Assembly (NCBI GenBank): GCA_003427395.1
Contig: BFEA01000881.1
Coordinates: 183,688-206,301, forward strand
DNA length: 22,614 nucleotides
Direction of reading: 5' to 3'
Source: Chara braunii
Lineage: Eukaryota; Streptophyta; Charophyceae; Charales; Characeae
Each line of letters begins with the position of its first letter. Position 1 is the stretch's first letter. The position numbers and the translations under genes were made by a program. The notes beneath the pieces are model-generated. The model had not been told where the DNA came from, ran no database searches, and was given only the letters and a program-made list of their open reading frames with translations. Below, piece after piece: positions 1 to 10,029 of this stretch.

Positions 1-44
1 GGATTGGGGGGGGAGAGGGTGGGGGAGAGAGAGGGGGGTGCATT
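1..44. repeat. G-rich purine low-complexity tract
   Basis: The first 44 bases are almost only G and A, with runs of five to eight G. This is simple sequence at the window edge. Its full extent to the left is unknown. No coding frame is supported here; the first recognisable coding sequence begins after an in-frame stop at 129-131. Confidence 0.6.
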
Positions 45-131
45 GGGGGCTGCTCCAAAAGTGACAGAAGGGGCTGACTCCAGGGCTATTGATGGACTGT
101 ATGTGTGAAATGGCTCTCGTGAAGGTGTTAA

Positions 132-599
132 ATTGCACACCTCAAGAGGCACTTCACGGACAATGGTCCGACCGGGAAGCACAAGAACAAGGGGCACATG
201 CACTGGGTCTGCAGCTATTGCAACACCCAATTCATCGGTTCGGCCACCAACCTCAAGGACCATTTCTTAAAGAATAAGAGTAACATTGAGCATGTGACCC
301 GCTCGTTGGACGCAGAGAGGGTGAGGAGGATAGAGGGAATTCGAATGGGGACAATGCAGGCGGAATCGCTTATCAGAGGGAAGGGTTGTGCGGGTGCGGG
401 TCCGAGCAGTGTCTCGTCCAGGGGCAGCTTGGTCGTCCCATCTTCGACGGCATGCAGGCCCCTGGTACCAGCTGCTGGGGAGTCGGCCACACCCTTGACA
501 TCTGCGAACGCTGCACCGTTGGTTCGACGGCCGACGAGGCAAACTCTGATCAAGGAGGCGGACAACATCGTCACCCACAATGACCAGACCAGCAGATAA
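132..599 (+). pseudogene. hAT transposase remnant, N-terminal BED-type zinc-finger part
   Basis: The frame is open from just after the stop at 129-131 to a TAA at 597-599. I start at 132 because the family-like residues begin before the first ATG (198). Residues read from 195 contain HWVCSYCNTQF followed by ATNLKDHFL and IEHV. This is the Cys-x2-Cys ... His ... His layout of a BED finger, the DNA-binding head of hAT transposases that recognises the transposon ends. A low-complexity Ser/Ala/Pro linker follows. After the TAA the same frame continues with LDRFLICTN, so the stop is best read as a CAA-to-TAA change inside one original ORF. The true 5' end may lie left of the window. The BED assignment is by motif only. 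The gene is inactive as written. Confidence 0.7.
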
Positions 600-1530
600 C
601 TGGACCGTTTCCTAATTTGCACGAATCAAACTTTCATCTCAATTGAGAACATTTACTTCCTTCAGTTCATCGACGCGGTTATGAAGTGCCATCTTAAGAG
701 GCAGCCGTGCAAGAGGGACGAGATGAGGACGAAGCGGTTGGACGGACAACATGGACTTGTTGGAGACGACATGAAGAGTCTTGTGAGGAAGTGGAAGAGG
801 ACGGGCTGCATGCTGCAAATGGACGGGTGGTCGAACAGGAGGAACAAACCACATCTCAATGTAATGGCTTCCTCCCCGATTGGCACTGTGTTTTGGAAGT
901 CCGTTTGCATGGAAGGCAAGGACAAGGAGTCAGCGGCTTACTTCAAGTTGTTGGATGGAGTTATCGGCGTCCTGATGGAGAGGGTTTGTTCAAAGGCTGG
1001 GAAGATGGTGGAGGCGAAGTACCCTGGGATTTTCAATGCGGGATGCACGGCCCATGCGTTGGACTTGGCGTTAGAAGACATGTACAAGCGATTGGGCTGG
1101 CTGAGGGACGTCATTGACAAGGGAAACCAAGTGGGCAAGTTCGTGACCAACATCAACAAGGTCCTCGCAATGTTCAATTGAATTCCAGACGCCCAACTCA
1201 AACACCCAGCCGTCACGAGGTTTGCAACAAAATTCGAAATGTTGGAATCGCTGAAGAGAGGGAGGACTTCACTTGAGCTTTGTGACGCGATCGTGTCATG
1301 GGTCGACACGTTGGTGAGGGACAAGCAGGTGGCGACATTCAACGTTATCACGCACATCATTGAGGACAAGGAGGGCTTTTGAGATGAGGTTCATAGAGCA
1401 TTGGCTGTCATGGAGCCCGTAGTGAAGTTGCTCCGTTTGGTGGACGGTCCCGGAACGACCATCGGCAAAGTGTATTTTGGCATGGACGAGATTGTGGTGC
1501 AAATGCAGACCCTCGACTGTCTGACTAGAA
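600..1530 (+). pseudogene. hAT transposase remnant, catalytic core (DUF659/RNase H-like)
   Basis: This continues in frame with the BED part. The ORF 681-1181 carries CMLQMDGWSNRRN (Asp at about residue 48 of that ORF), matching the first catalytic Asp motif of the hAT RNase H-like fold. Further on is GCTAHALDLALEDM, the Cys-x2-His motif that precedes the insertion domain. Between them the usual VVTDNA segment with the second catalytic Asp is absent; the text jumps from VLMERV to CSKAGKMVEAKYP, so an internal deletion is likely. In-frame TGA codons at 1179-1181 and 1380-1382 interrupt a frame that otherwise reads well through VTRFATKFEML and FGMDEIVVQMQTL. A frameshift at about 1525-1545 ends this segment. 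Clearly non-functional. The family call rests on motif order; the subfamily is uncertain. Confidence 0.8.
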
Positions 1531-1934
1531 GAATAGGTAGTCGTGGAGAACATTCTCAAGGACCGATGGCCATTCACGACGTCCGAGGTGCATTGCGCTG
1601 CAGCCTTCCTCGATCCCAAGTATCGATCGCAAATCTTGCGGGACACGGAGATCGAGGGTTTCAATATCTGGCTCTATTCTTGGGCGCCGCCCGATTCGCT
1701 GAAGGAAATCAGCAAGCAAGTCGACGCTTGGGTCTGCGGACTTGGGACTTTCAGGACACAGAATGCAAGGGACCAGGCCGAAGCACAAACACCAGCACTC
1801 TGGCGGGAGGCGTTCGGGGGGTCATTGGACCTCCTCCAACCGCAGGCCATCAAGCTTCTCGGCCAGACTAGCTCTTCGCCCGTGTGTGAGCGAAACTCGA
1901 GCTTGCACGAGCTCATATATGGTGTCCACCGATG
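1531..1934 (+). pseudogene. hAT transposase remnant, region up to the dimerisation domain
   Basis: A frameshift of one base relative to the upstream part moves the reading to the frame starting near 1543 (ENILKDRWPF). It contains VHCAAAFLDPKYR, the typical hAT segment before the C-terminal catalytic Glu region. It then has ALWREAFGGSLDLLQPQAIKLL and SSSPVCERNSSLHELIY. The last motif corresponds to the S-x-x-CERxWS stretch of the hAT C-terminal dimerisation domain; here the usual Trp is Ser. From about 1935 the sequence changes into repeat leader DNA that is found twice more in the window, so the protein is cut off in the dimerisation domain. The rest of a matching C-terminus appears about 11.5 kb downstream at 13618. 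The family call is fairly secure; activity is excluded. Confidence 0.8.
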
Positions 1935-2322
1935 GATGGGTTATGTCGGCGCGTCGAAGCAACCCTTTAGTCTGCCCGTGTCTGTCACGCACGGGAGGGT
2001 TGTCCGCGGCTCCTGCAACCTGTAGAAAGCTAAACAAGGTTAGTCCCACAAAAACAGACTGCATGCACATGTAGTCAAAATCTGGGAATAAAAAGAACAA
2101 GCATGTGAGCGAAACTGGAGCTTGCATGAGCTCATATACGATGTAGACCAGTGGATGGGTTATGCCGGCACGTCGAATCAACCCTTTAGTCTGGCCGTGT
2201 TTGTCACTCACAGGAGGGTTGTTCGTGGGTCGTGCAACCTGTAGAAAGCCAAACAAGGCTAGTCCCACAAAAACAGACTGCATGCAGAATGCAATCAAAT
2301 TCTAGGAAGAAAAAGAATAAGA
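1885..2322 (+). repeat. 219-bp tandem duplication of hAT end plus repeat leader
   Basis: Two diverged copies start with TGTGAGCGAAACT at 1885 and 2104, a period of 219 bp. Each copy contains the end of the hAT dimerisation motif followed by the leader of composite repeat A (GATGGGTTATG at 1935 and 2154). Copy 2 encodes CERNWSLHELIY, keeping the conserved Trp that copy 1 has lost. Since both units carry the junction, the leader joined the hAT sequence before the duplication. The right end of unit 2 is approximate because it grades into the rest of repeat A. Confidence 0.85.
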
Positions 2323-2567
2323 AATTTATTTAGTCCAAAATAATCCTCTGGAATAGGTCCAATGTCAGAATCTGGGAAATCTTTTCGAGTCCTATACATC
2401 TCACAAGTATTCTATGCCTGATCCGTCTGCCCACGGGGCGTCATTTATAACGGGCCCATCGGTCCCAAGGACCGGTACTAGAACTCAGTATCTAATGTGG
2501 AGTCGTGGGCCCATTCGGAACAAAGCTCGAGTTCCATTTTTACCATCCCTTTTCCTCGGTTAATAAG

Positions 2568-3032
2568 GTCCTCGTATGGTCCCCCCTGTAGAGTAACTCT
2601 CAGTCCCGAGCCAATCAAATGGAACAAAGCCCTCGTCTGGCCTTCGTGTAGAATACGTCCCGGTCGTGATCCAATGAAATAAAACAAAGTTCTTGCCCCG
2701 TCCTCGCGTAGAATAAGTCCCGGTTCCAAACCAGTCAAATAAAATAAAGTCCTCGTTCGGTCCCCGCATAGAATAAGTCCCGGTTCCCGTCCAGTCAAAT
2801 AGAATAAAGTCCTCGTTCGGTCCCCGCGCAGAATATGTTCAGGTTCTGGTCCAGTCAAATAAAATAAAGTCCTCGCCCGGTCCCCATGCAAAATAAGTCT
2901 CGGTCCCGTTCCAGTCAGATAGGATAAGGTCCTCCCCCAATCCTCGCGTCGGTTCCCATTCAGTCAAAAAAAATAAGGTCCTCCGCCCGGTCCCCGTGCA
3001 GATCAAGTCCCAGCCCCGGTCCAATAGGTCCA
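2568..3032 (+). repeat. 60-bp tandem array in copy A
   Basis: About eight diverged units of 60 bp, each beginning near GTCCTCG and ending near CAAATAAAATAAA. Units at about 2690-2870 are the best preserved and exactly 60 bp long; later ones are shortened. A further lone unit lies at about 3089-3138. Because 60 is a multiple of three, the minus strand stays open and encodes a 20-residue repeat built around RTLFYLTG and EPGLIL. Each unit also carries AATAAA on the + strand. I regard the ORF as a by-product of the period, not a gene. Confidence 0.9.
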
Positions 3033-3301
3033 CCTTCAGTTCCAGCATGGATTAACTTCCAATTCCGACCCGAAAGCTTATGAATAAAGCCCTCCTCTGG
3101 TTCGCACGTAGAATAGCCCCGGTTCCTGTCCACTCAGATTTGCGGTCCAGGTCTCGTCGATGGTCTCGATCCTTATCCCGTTAACAATCTTGATCATGGC
3201 CCTCATATTAACCTTGGTAACTCCATTCCAGGTCCCGATCACAACCCTTTTTTCCGAAAGCCTGTTCCGATTCCAATCCAGATCTCACTTGCCAGCCCAC
3301 A

Positions 3302-3366
3302 GCAATGATGTTAATGAAGACAAAAATGATGACGATGATGATAATGGTAATGACGATGATGGCGGT
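3302..3366 (+). repeat. Imperfect GAT/GAC trinucleotide microsatellite
   Basis: Repeated GAT, GAC and AAT triplets form about 65 bp of simple sequence between the 60-bp array and the GC-rich array of copy A. In one frame it would encode an acidic Asp/Asn run. It is absent from copy B. Confidence 0.75.
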
Positions 3367-3370
3367 AACC

Positions 3371-4437
3371 GCGGCTGCGCACACCCTCGATTGATAAGTG
3401 AAGCGCACGACTGTGCGCGGTCTCCCGGCTGGTGCGCACTGCTTTCCCAACGTGCACGCGCACACGTGGGCGAGCGCGCCGTTTTTACCATCCACGCGCG
3501 TAGTAGCGCACGACTGCTCGCAACTATGTGTGGGCTCTTTCTCGCTCCCATGCGGTAATACACGGCTGCGCACACCTGCTCACAGTCCTTTCCCGCTCTC
3601 ACGAGAAAGTGTGCGGCTGCACTCACCCGCACGTGATGAGGCTTGACTCTGCGCACCTACACGCGGTTGCACGCACTTGCGCACAACCCTTACCAGCTCG
3701 CACGCGAAAGTGCGCGGTTGCGGGCACCTGCGCGCGCCTACTCCCGCTTGCGCTCAGCGGGGTGCGGTTCTGCGCACTTGCGTGGCCCTTACCCGCTCGT
3801 GCGCGGAAACGCACGATCCCCCGACTGGTGTGTGCGCGCACGGTGGGCGCGAGGTTTTCCCAACGTGCGCGGGCACATGCGGGGCGCGCGGCTGCTCGCA
3901 CCTGTACGTGGCTTCGCGCAACTCTTCCCCACTTGCACGTGGTAGTGCGTGCACCTGCCTGTACCTTTGCCGCTCGAGCGCAGAAAGTGTGCGGCTGCGC
4001 ACACCTGTGCTTAGCCTTCTTCCGCCTATGCGGGGTAAGACGCAGTTGTGCACACCTCCGCGTGGCTGGACACTCCTTCGTGCGGCCCTTTGTGTTCATG
4101 CACGGAAGTGCACGGCTGTGTGCGGCTGCGAGCGGTCCCGAGGCTGGTGCGCGTAGGGGCGCGACTGGATGCGTGGGTTTCCCCCTCCACGCACGTGCTA
4201 GTGCGTGGTTGTGCCCACATGCGTGCGACCCTTGTTGCTCGCGCAGTAGTGCGTGGCTGCGCTCACCTGCGAGCTGCTCCATCCCGCTCACACGCGGGAA
4301 TGCACGATTGTGCACATTGCGCGTCGCTCTGTCCCGCTCGCGCAAGTGTTCGGCTGCGCACGCTGCACGCTGCTTTATCCTGCTCGCGCGCAGAACTGTG
4401 TGGCTGTGCTCGCAGCATGCGGCATTTGCTCAGCTCG
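3371..4437 (+). repeat. GC-rich degenerate minisatellite, ~50-bp unit
   Basis: Some twenty degenerate units share the outline GCGGCTGCGCACACCTG, then CCCGCTCGCGCG, then a short GAAAGTG-like end. Spacing is mostly 46-52 bp with longer fused units. The tract is very rich in alternating purine-pyrimidine (GCGCAC, CACGTG, TGTGCG). It causes long overlapping spurious ORFs on both strands (for example 3528-4496 + and 3623-4345 -) made of Ala, Arg, Cys and His. None has a recognisable domain, so none is called as a gene. Copy B keeps only about two units (12197-12300). Confidence 0.8.
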
Positions 4438-4821
4438 CGCATGGGCGCTCAAGTACGTGCACTGCGCGTGGGCCCCCCTCGAGATGGCACGTGTGAGCAC
4501 AAGTACGCTCGTGTGGGAGCGTGGGAGCGAGGCAGCGCGTTGTGCGTGCGTGTCCGTTCGGGCGTGCACGTGTACGCTTACTCGCCTACACAATGAAGTG
4601 CTTGACTCTCAGTCTCACCTCCCTTACTCTCGAGTGTGCGTGTGATCCGTTCATCGGTGCGCGCGTGATGTCCTCCCTTGATTGGTCGCATCCTTTCACA
4701 AAAGTACCTGTCCGCCGGTGTGTGCTTCTCCTCTCCTCCCAATCCTCTCTTCCTGTCTCCTCGATTCCCTCTTCTTCACTATCCTTACACTTCTCTTCCT
4801 GAGGACACCCATTTTCCAAGG

Positions 4822-6259
4822 TTATCCATAACTTTCAATTTCGTGGGCTAAGGCTTTCACATGTGCAAAGGTCACCCTTCTAGTGGGAAGTTCTCTTACG
4901 ACCATCTCGCACTTTTCATGTGGTAGAGTGCCCAAGAATATTCCAGATCTCTCTATTTCGCCTATAAATCCCTCTTCTACCGAAGGAGTCCACGCTTTTT
5001 CATCTCTCTTTCTGAACGCTATCGGACTTTTATTTTCCTCTTTTTTCATTCCTCGTAATTCTACAAAGTAAGAGACATCCTCACAAGCCAAGGCTCAAGA
5101 ATGTCGCTCATCGGTCGTCATTAGGTATGGCCGCCCTCACTTCGTGGTCTATTTTTAGGGCAATATGATAGATGAAATTGGTAATGATTTCCTGCTCCGT
5201 CGATTCTCTCCTTAAGCCATGAACTTCCCAGTCTTCTAGAAATTTTATCACGTTCTGGCTAGTGAAAATCATAGGAGTTCCCATAAATGAAGGAGGTCGA
5301 TATAAAGTCGGTACATAAATTAGGTCCCATATGAACCAGGCGTATATGCCATTGAGTAAGGATTCCTTATATATGGCTCGTAAGGTGTTTCTCTCCAAGC
5401 ATCCCTGACGATAGGTTCGGTGAACTTCGTACTTCTTTGTCTTGTCAAAGTCTCCTTTCTCCAACTCTCAACACAGCCTCCTTGACTTTCGAGTTCCTTT
5501 GCCTGGTTTTCAAGTTTTGTCAAGGCCTTTCTCAACTTTTCCGCATCGAGTTTTGTCAAGGCCTTTCTCAACTTTTCCGCATCGCTCACTGATTCTACAC
5601 CCATTTTTCTCTCCGGGTTGTTGGTCCTAGATTCTTGTGTCTTAATGTCACCTCCTATTGAAGGTAGCTCGGTTCGTTTTGTATCCATTTTTCTTGCTAA
5701 TCTCAAACCTCAATTTTCATATGCTGCTCAAACCAGCGATAATCTTTTCTCGGCTGAACCTTCTAAGGTCCCAAGTAATGCTTCAAAATCGGCCTCTTGA
5801 CCCTTCTCTCTAACAACCAAGGCCGTGCACAAAATCTCCTTGGTAAAGCGCGAGTTAGCCTCCTGCATCCTTAAAGAGACTCCGTCCATTACAATCTTAG
5901 AAAACTCCCTAAACATTTCTGCATGTTCCCTTAGGTTAGTCTTTGCTTCTCTTAATGTTTCTCTCCACGAGCAGGTAATTGTTTCCTCTTCAAATGGAGT
6001 TGTAAGAATCTTTATCTTGACCAAGTGAATCTCAACGACTGCCACCCAAATCGCACATTTCCTAGCCTTGACTATTGCTCGTCTTACACACTCCGTTGAT
6101 TTTTTTTTTGCCTGCTCGATTTTTATATGTTAGTATTATGACCCTGCATAGTTTGTTCGCAAAAGTTTCGACAACATTCCTTGTAGTGATGAGGCGAAAG
6201 ACCCCGAATTTAAGCCTTTCATTAACCGCTAGTGCGTTGTTGGACTCTGCACTAGCCAT
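4822..6259 (-). pseudogene. Gag-like retroelement protein remnant
   Basis: Reading leftward on the minus strand, several frames give one plausible protein. It begins near 6259 (NERLKFGVF, RNVVETFA, NRAGKKKINGV). It then gives a charged helical part (FEEETITCSWRETLREAKT, 5728-6045), and a coiled-coil stretch with a duplicated DAEKLRKALTKL (5320-5706). Next is a capsid-like part (5108-5464) with TSQNVIKFLEDWEVH, TEQEIITNF and DHEVRAAIPNDD. The end is at 4822-5091 with SGIFLGTLPHEKCEMVVREL. The FLEDWE ... IPNDD pattern resembles retrotransposon Gag capsid regions; that is my reading, not a search result. At least three frameshifts and stops separate the parts, so it is dead. It runs up to copy A on its downstream side, and no protease or RT follows, so it is cut off before any pol. 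It could instead be a lineage-specific protein of unknown role. Confidence 0.5.
5513..5584 (-). repeat. Perfect 36-bp tandem duplication in the coiled-coil part
   Basis: Two identical 36-bp units lie at 5513-5548 and 5549-5584. The duplication adds exactly 12 residues (DAEKLRKALTKL twice) to the predicted coiled coil of the gag-like remnant and keeps the frame. Identity in an otherwise decayed region suggests it is recent. Confidence 0.95.
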
Positions 6260-6897
6260 TTTTCTTATTGGCCATCCAGGAGCTCCTTATGGCTTCGTTT
6301 TTTTTTTTTTTTTCGCTAAAAACTCGTATTTGCAGTTCACTATCCTTTCTCTCACTTCTTTGTAGATGCTAGCTAGTTCTTCTACTCTCTTTTCCAATGC
6401 AAGAAAACCCGCTTTATACAAAACCATCACTCCTGGTATCCGTCCACAAGTTCTCTTACCTTAGCATTGATAGGCAACATAATTAGCTCTCCCACCTTGT
6501 CAATCTTCTCATCTCTCGCTCTTATACGCGAGCCCTCGCCACTAGGAATGTTTCTTCCTTCTCCATTTCACACTTCATCTATCCTTTGGACCACACCATC
6601 ACATCATAGATTATTTTGTTTTCGATTATTGCTAGTTCGAGCACTCGAGGCCGCTCGCATCCTATATTTTCTTCTACCCATCGCCCACAAACATGAAAAT
6701 CCGACGTCACATTTCGACCAAGAGACACCCTATTGATTGCCACTTCTTTTGTTATTAAGCCCCGCCTCACTTCCTAATCCGTTTCACTCTTGTCACTTTC
6801 CTTTACCTTCCGTACAAAGTCTATTACAGCAACTCATCCATACCTCGACAACCGAACACCACTCAAAGGAGGCTTTGGCAATCCTTCAAAAGGATCA
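6260..6897. other. No intact gene; decayed minus-strand coding debris
   Basis: Only short frames remain, such as 6579-6770 on the minus strand (DFHVCGRWVEENIG). It is unrecognised. A poly-T run lies at about 6299-6314. Composition resembles the flanking decayed minus-strand regions, so this is probably more of the same old element, later interrupted by the small hAT element that begins at 6906. Confidence 0.4.
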
Positions 6898-6905
6898 ACA
6901 TCTAT

Positions 6906-7707
6906 CAGAGGTGGGCAAAAAAAAAAATTCCTCACCCTCGACCCAACCCGCCCAAAAACATTTTTCCCCCATCCACCCGGCCCAAGATTTTATTTTTTTA
7001 CTTTTAGACAACCCCACCCACCCAGAATATTTTTGAAATTTCAGCCCCACGCCCAATCCGCCTGTGACCCGAAAAAAGACCTCACCTACACCCGCCCGCA
7101 CCCGTAAGAGTATCATCACCCGCCCGCGTCCAATACCTAAATTTTCTTCACCCGCACCCACCCGCATCAGCCCGCGCCTGCCCATGCCAGTCCCTTACAC
7201 CATCACGATTTCATCGGCAACATAGCATTGCAACAAAGACATCTAAATCCTATTATTAAAACAACGGCAACATCAACAATGCGACTCGAACTTCTCAAAG
7301 GAAAATATTTCAAGATTTTTTTTTTTGCCCAGGGGCAGCTGCACTGATTTCGCACCGGCGTTACTTCATCAGGACCTGGTCAACTTAATCAGACACTTTT
7401 TTCTTTGGCTCTCAACCTCAAGCCCAACGTACTACACAAGGAGGGGGGGGGGAGGAGGTTGCATAATTTCTGGGTCATCCTGGGTCTATGGGTCGGGTGA
7501 CCCAGGCCAAGCCATCACCTGCTTGCCACCCACCCGGTGGGTGACCCAGGTCAAATCTTCACCCGCCCGTCACCCAGAAAGGCATGCTGGCTATGCCTGC
7601 CCATAACCCACCCAAGACAGCTCATGTAGACCTAAATCCGACCCATCACCCTGTGGGTCGGGTGGGTGCAGGTGGGTGCGGCTCTGGGCGCCCGGTGCCC
7701 AGCTCTG
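6906..7707. mobile_element. Non-autonomous hAT element (MITE-like, 802 bp)
   Basis: The left end reads CAGAGGTGGGCA (6906-6917). The right end, read on the minus strand, is CAGAGCTGGGCA (7707-7696), so the terminal inverted repeats match at 11 of 12 bases. The element is flanked by a perfect 8-bp direct duplication ACATCTAT at 6898-6905 and 7708-7715, the target-site length made by hAT transposases. CAG-G-TGGGC-type ends are typical of hAT elements. Subterminal DNA is crowded with CACCC/CCCGC motifs reading inward from both ends, a usual arrangement for transposase binding. No transposase ORF is present, so it would need one in trans. It also contains G/C runs (about 7441-7452) and near-palindromic GGGTGACCCAGG blocks at about 7495-7560. 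Confidence 0.9.
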
Positions 7708-7715
7708 ACATCTAT

Positions 7716-8450
7716 ACTCCAAGACAAAGTTTTCCCGCTCTTTCTAACCTTGCTCTCTCCTCTAGAACTATTATGACTGCTCGCTCCCAACAACGACCAT
7801 ACCTACAGGCTTTATACCTCTCTTTCGTTACATAGATCCTCGTGTCATACTCGTCAAACTCTATAAAACGACAAGTCAATACATATTGGTTGTTATGCTC
7901 CCATCCGCTTTTCTTTAGGGCCTTATATCTCACGACCTTGTAGGGAAACACCTCCGCCTTAGCTAGAAAAATCAAAGAGTCCAAGAGTCGTCTAGCCTTT
8001 CCCTTGCTCAAACTACTGTGTAGCCAAGGTCGCAACGATAGAGACGTACTCATTAGCGCTTTCCTCGTACTTCCCTAACGATAACCTAATTTCTTATCGT
8101 TCTCATGATGACTGTCAATGTTCCATTCTCGTCCTAGACCTCATGTTCCCCTTTTATGCCAAAAAGAGTCGTACCGATATAAGACTCACCTTCGTTTTCC
8201 TCTACGCACGCAGCCCCTCTCCTTATCTCTAGAATCCCTGTTTCAAGATATCTGACTCTCCGACATATTAAGGTTCCTAGAGCGCGCAGGTCTTCGTAAG
8301 TCCACGCCCTCAAGAGTCGACGCAAGTTCATTAGACACCTTCCTAGCAAGTTCCCACTTCAATCCTTTCCTTGTTATGTTACCTTCAGTCATTCGAGTTT
8401 CGCTCCCTTTGGCCAAAGGCGTCCTTATGTTGAAAGACAAAGTCAACTGT
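7716..8450 (-). pseudogene. Unrecognised decayed protein-coding remnant
   Basis: Three short minus-strand frames look protein-like but have no family I can name. The one at 8243-8446 has LSFNIRTPLAKGSETRM and LKWELARKVSNELAS. The one at 8134-8349 has RAWTYEDLRALGTLICRR. The one at 7712-8053 has KKSGWEHNNQYVLTCRF and EFDEYDTRIYVTKERYKA. They need frameshifts to be joined. The non-autonomous hAT element inserted at the downstream end of this remnant, since the minus-strand frame stays open across the reconstructed empty site for about 25 codons. No start, RBS-like context or splice pattern is convincing. Confidence 0.35.
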
Positions 8451-10029
8451 GGTTTCCCAACTGTCTTTCACCATTATTTGTTGAACGACTGGCGGTCTAG
8501 GGAGTACATCGAAATCATTACTCGAGTACTCCACGCAAACTCCTTCCTCAATGTGTGCAGTCTGATCTTTTCTCCTTCAACTACTTTTGTCGCTTTCTTT
8601 CCATCTATTTGTAGGTCACTATCTCATATGGAATTACTTCTCTACTCCCCAAGAGCTTAAAACTTACAGACTTCCTCCAACTTCCTCTTCGACGGCCTAT
8701 TCTCTATGACAAAACTTCGTCTCCTGGTTGCCAGTTCCTCATCAAAGATCGTCTTACTTTGACTCGTTCTCTACTGCCCCAGAGTATGGCCTTCAGTACC
8801 ATGCTCACCATGGGCTCTCAGTTGCTCCCATCTAGGAAGCTCTCTGGAATGGGTGGACTAGGAGCGCCACTATATTTCTTTGCTTTAAGACCTAAGATAA
8901 CTTTCTTCCCTTCCTTTACTAACTTCTTCTTACAGGCATAGGCGACAGTTTCTACCCAGTTTCTACATCCCCATATGTCATATGTCAAAGCTCTTCCTAT
9001 AGGGTTATATACTCTAACATCATACTCATCATTTTCTAGAAACTTAGCTCTAAAACATATATTTTTTCACCCATTCGAACACATAGGGAAACAGACCACC
9101 TATCGTTAGGGAAGCCTAGTTTCTCATAAATGTTTCTATAGCTGGCGAACTAAATGTGGGCAGACCCCAAATTATTTCTCTCTTCCAAAGGTGTCGAACC
9201 CCAAAGAGCTCAGTTACGCCTTCCTCGCCATGGCCCGGATTTTGAGAAGTGCCCCTAACTTTCGCCATTCTCCCCCATCGAAATCCCCAATCTCGATCAT
9301 TGTTCCCATGTGCTCTCTTTTATATTCGCTACATTTATAAAGTAACCTACACGATTCTCGGGAATCTTGCTATCATCCTCCCACTCACTCATGGCCCAAT
9401 CCTCATGCTCGCCTTCCTCCTCTTGTTCATTTGAGTTGTCCAAGGACCTATAATAACATTCAAGCTTGAATCGCCCCAAGAGCGGTTGACTACTATCTCT
9501 GGTTTGGAATAATTCAGGTATGCTGGTCACGCAGTCAAAAGGATTCCTAAGCTCCTTGTCGAAAACGATCCAAAACTCAACGGGCTGCTAAGTTTTAGGA
9601 GACTCCCTCAAACCTCTGGGTGAACCGGCACGAATCGGCTCAACTAGTTCAATTGTTGATTCCCCGAACCGAGGTCCTACCGTACATAACCCGTAGCACT
9701 CGTGCTCCTTATCGCTACACAAAAGGAGACTCTCTATCTCCAGGAAGGACCAATGGGCATAAATCAAACTACCTAACCCTCCGAGAAATTCCTCCAAAAC
9801 AAAAATCGGGACCGACAGATGTACCCCTCGCTTTGAATATGGTAGAAACCCACATTCAGCAAGTTGGAGATACGTTGATAACGACTCGAAGCTATTTTCA
9901 TCCCTAACCTCGTTTTCCTATAAGAACCCTTTGGCAACCGCTTCGTCCAACCAAGTATAAGAATCCAAGCCCGGAACAGTACCCAACACAGGGTCCTTAG
10001 AACATAGTTCTAGTGACCTAAGGATAACA
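8451..10029. other. No intact gene; heavily decayed minus-strand debris
   Basis: Short minus-strand frames at 9297-9530 (acidic, NEQEEEGEHEDWAMSEWEDD) and 9588-9797 (FLGGLGSLIYAHWSFLEIE, then RFGESTIELVEPIRAGSP) are the only protein-like pieces. Both lie in the same direction as the remnant at 10030-10605 and may be its continuation. Stops interrupt every frame within about 100 codons. I do not recognise the product. Confidence 0.35.

Larger units (their letters stand above)
2154..4747 (+). repeat. Composite minisatellite repeat, copy A
   Basis: This block shares its order of parts with copy B at 11661-12607. The parts are: a leader starting GATGGGTTATG; a stretch with CGGGCCCATT and CAAAGCTCGAG (about 2500-2560); a 60-bp tandem array; a GC-rich minisatellite; and a conserved tail of about 300 bp ending CTCTCCTCCCAATCCTC at 4747. 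Copy A is larger because it holds more units of both arrays plus a segment (about 2350-2490) missing from B. Several ORFs run through it, but they come from repeat periods divisible by three or from GC-rich sequence with few stops. I do not call a protein. No convincing target duplication or terminal inverted repeat was found. Confidence 0.75.

Noticed and set aside
2478-3048. Minus-strand ORFs of 137 and 69 codons as a repeat protein gene
   Set aside because: Their repeat is the direct result of the 60-bp period; no start context or non-repeat domain supports a gene.
3528-4496. 322-codon + strand ORF and a 240-codon antisense ORF in the same place
   Set aside because: Both lie wholly in the GC-rich minisatellite, consist of Ala/Arg/Cys/His runs without any domain, and owe their length to the lack of A/T-rich stop codons.
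6895-7185. G/C-rich repeats at 6900-7200 as a telomere-like or coding repeat
   Set aside because: Better explained as the subterminal repeat region of the small hAT element, given its terminal repeats and 8-bp duplication.
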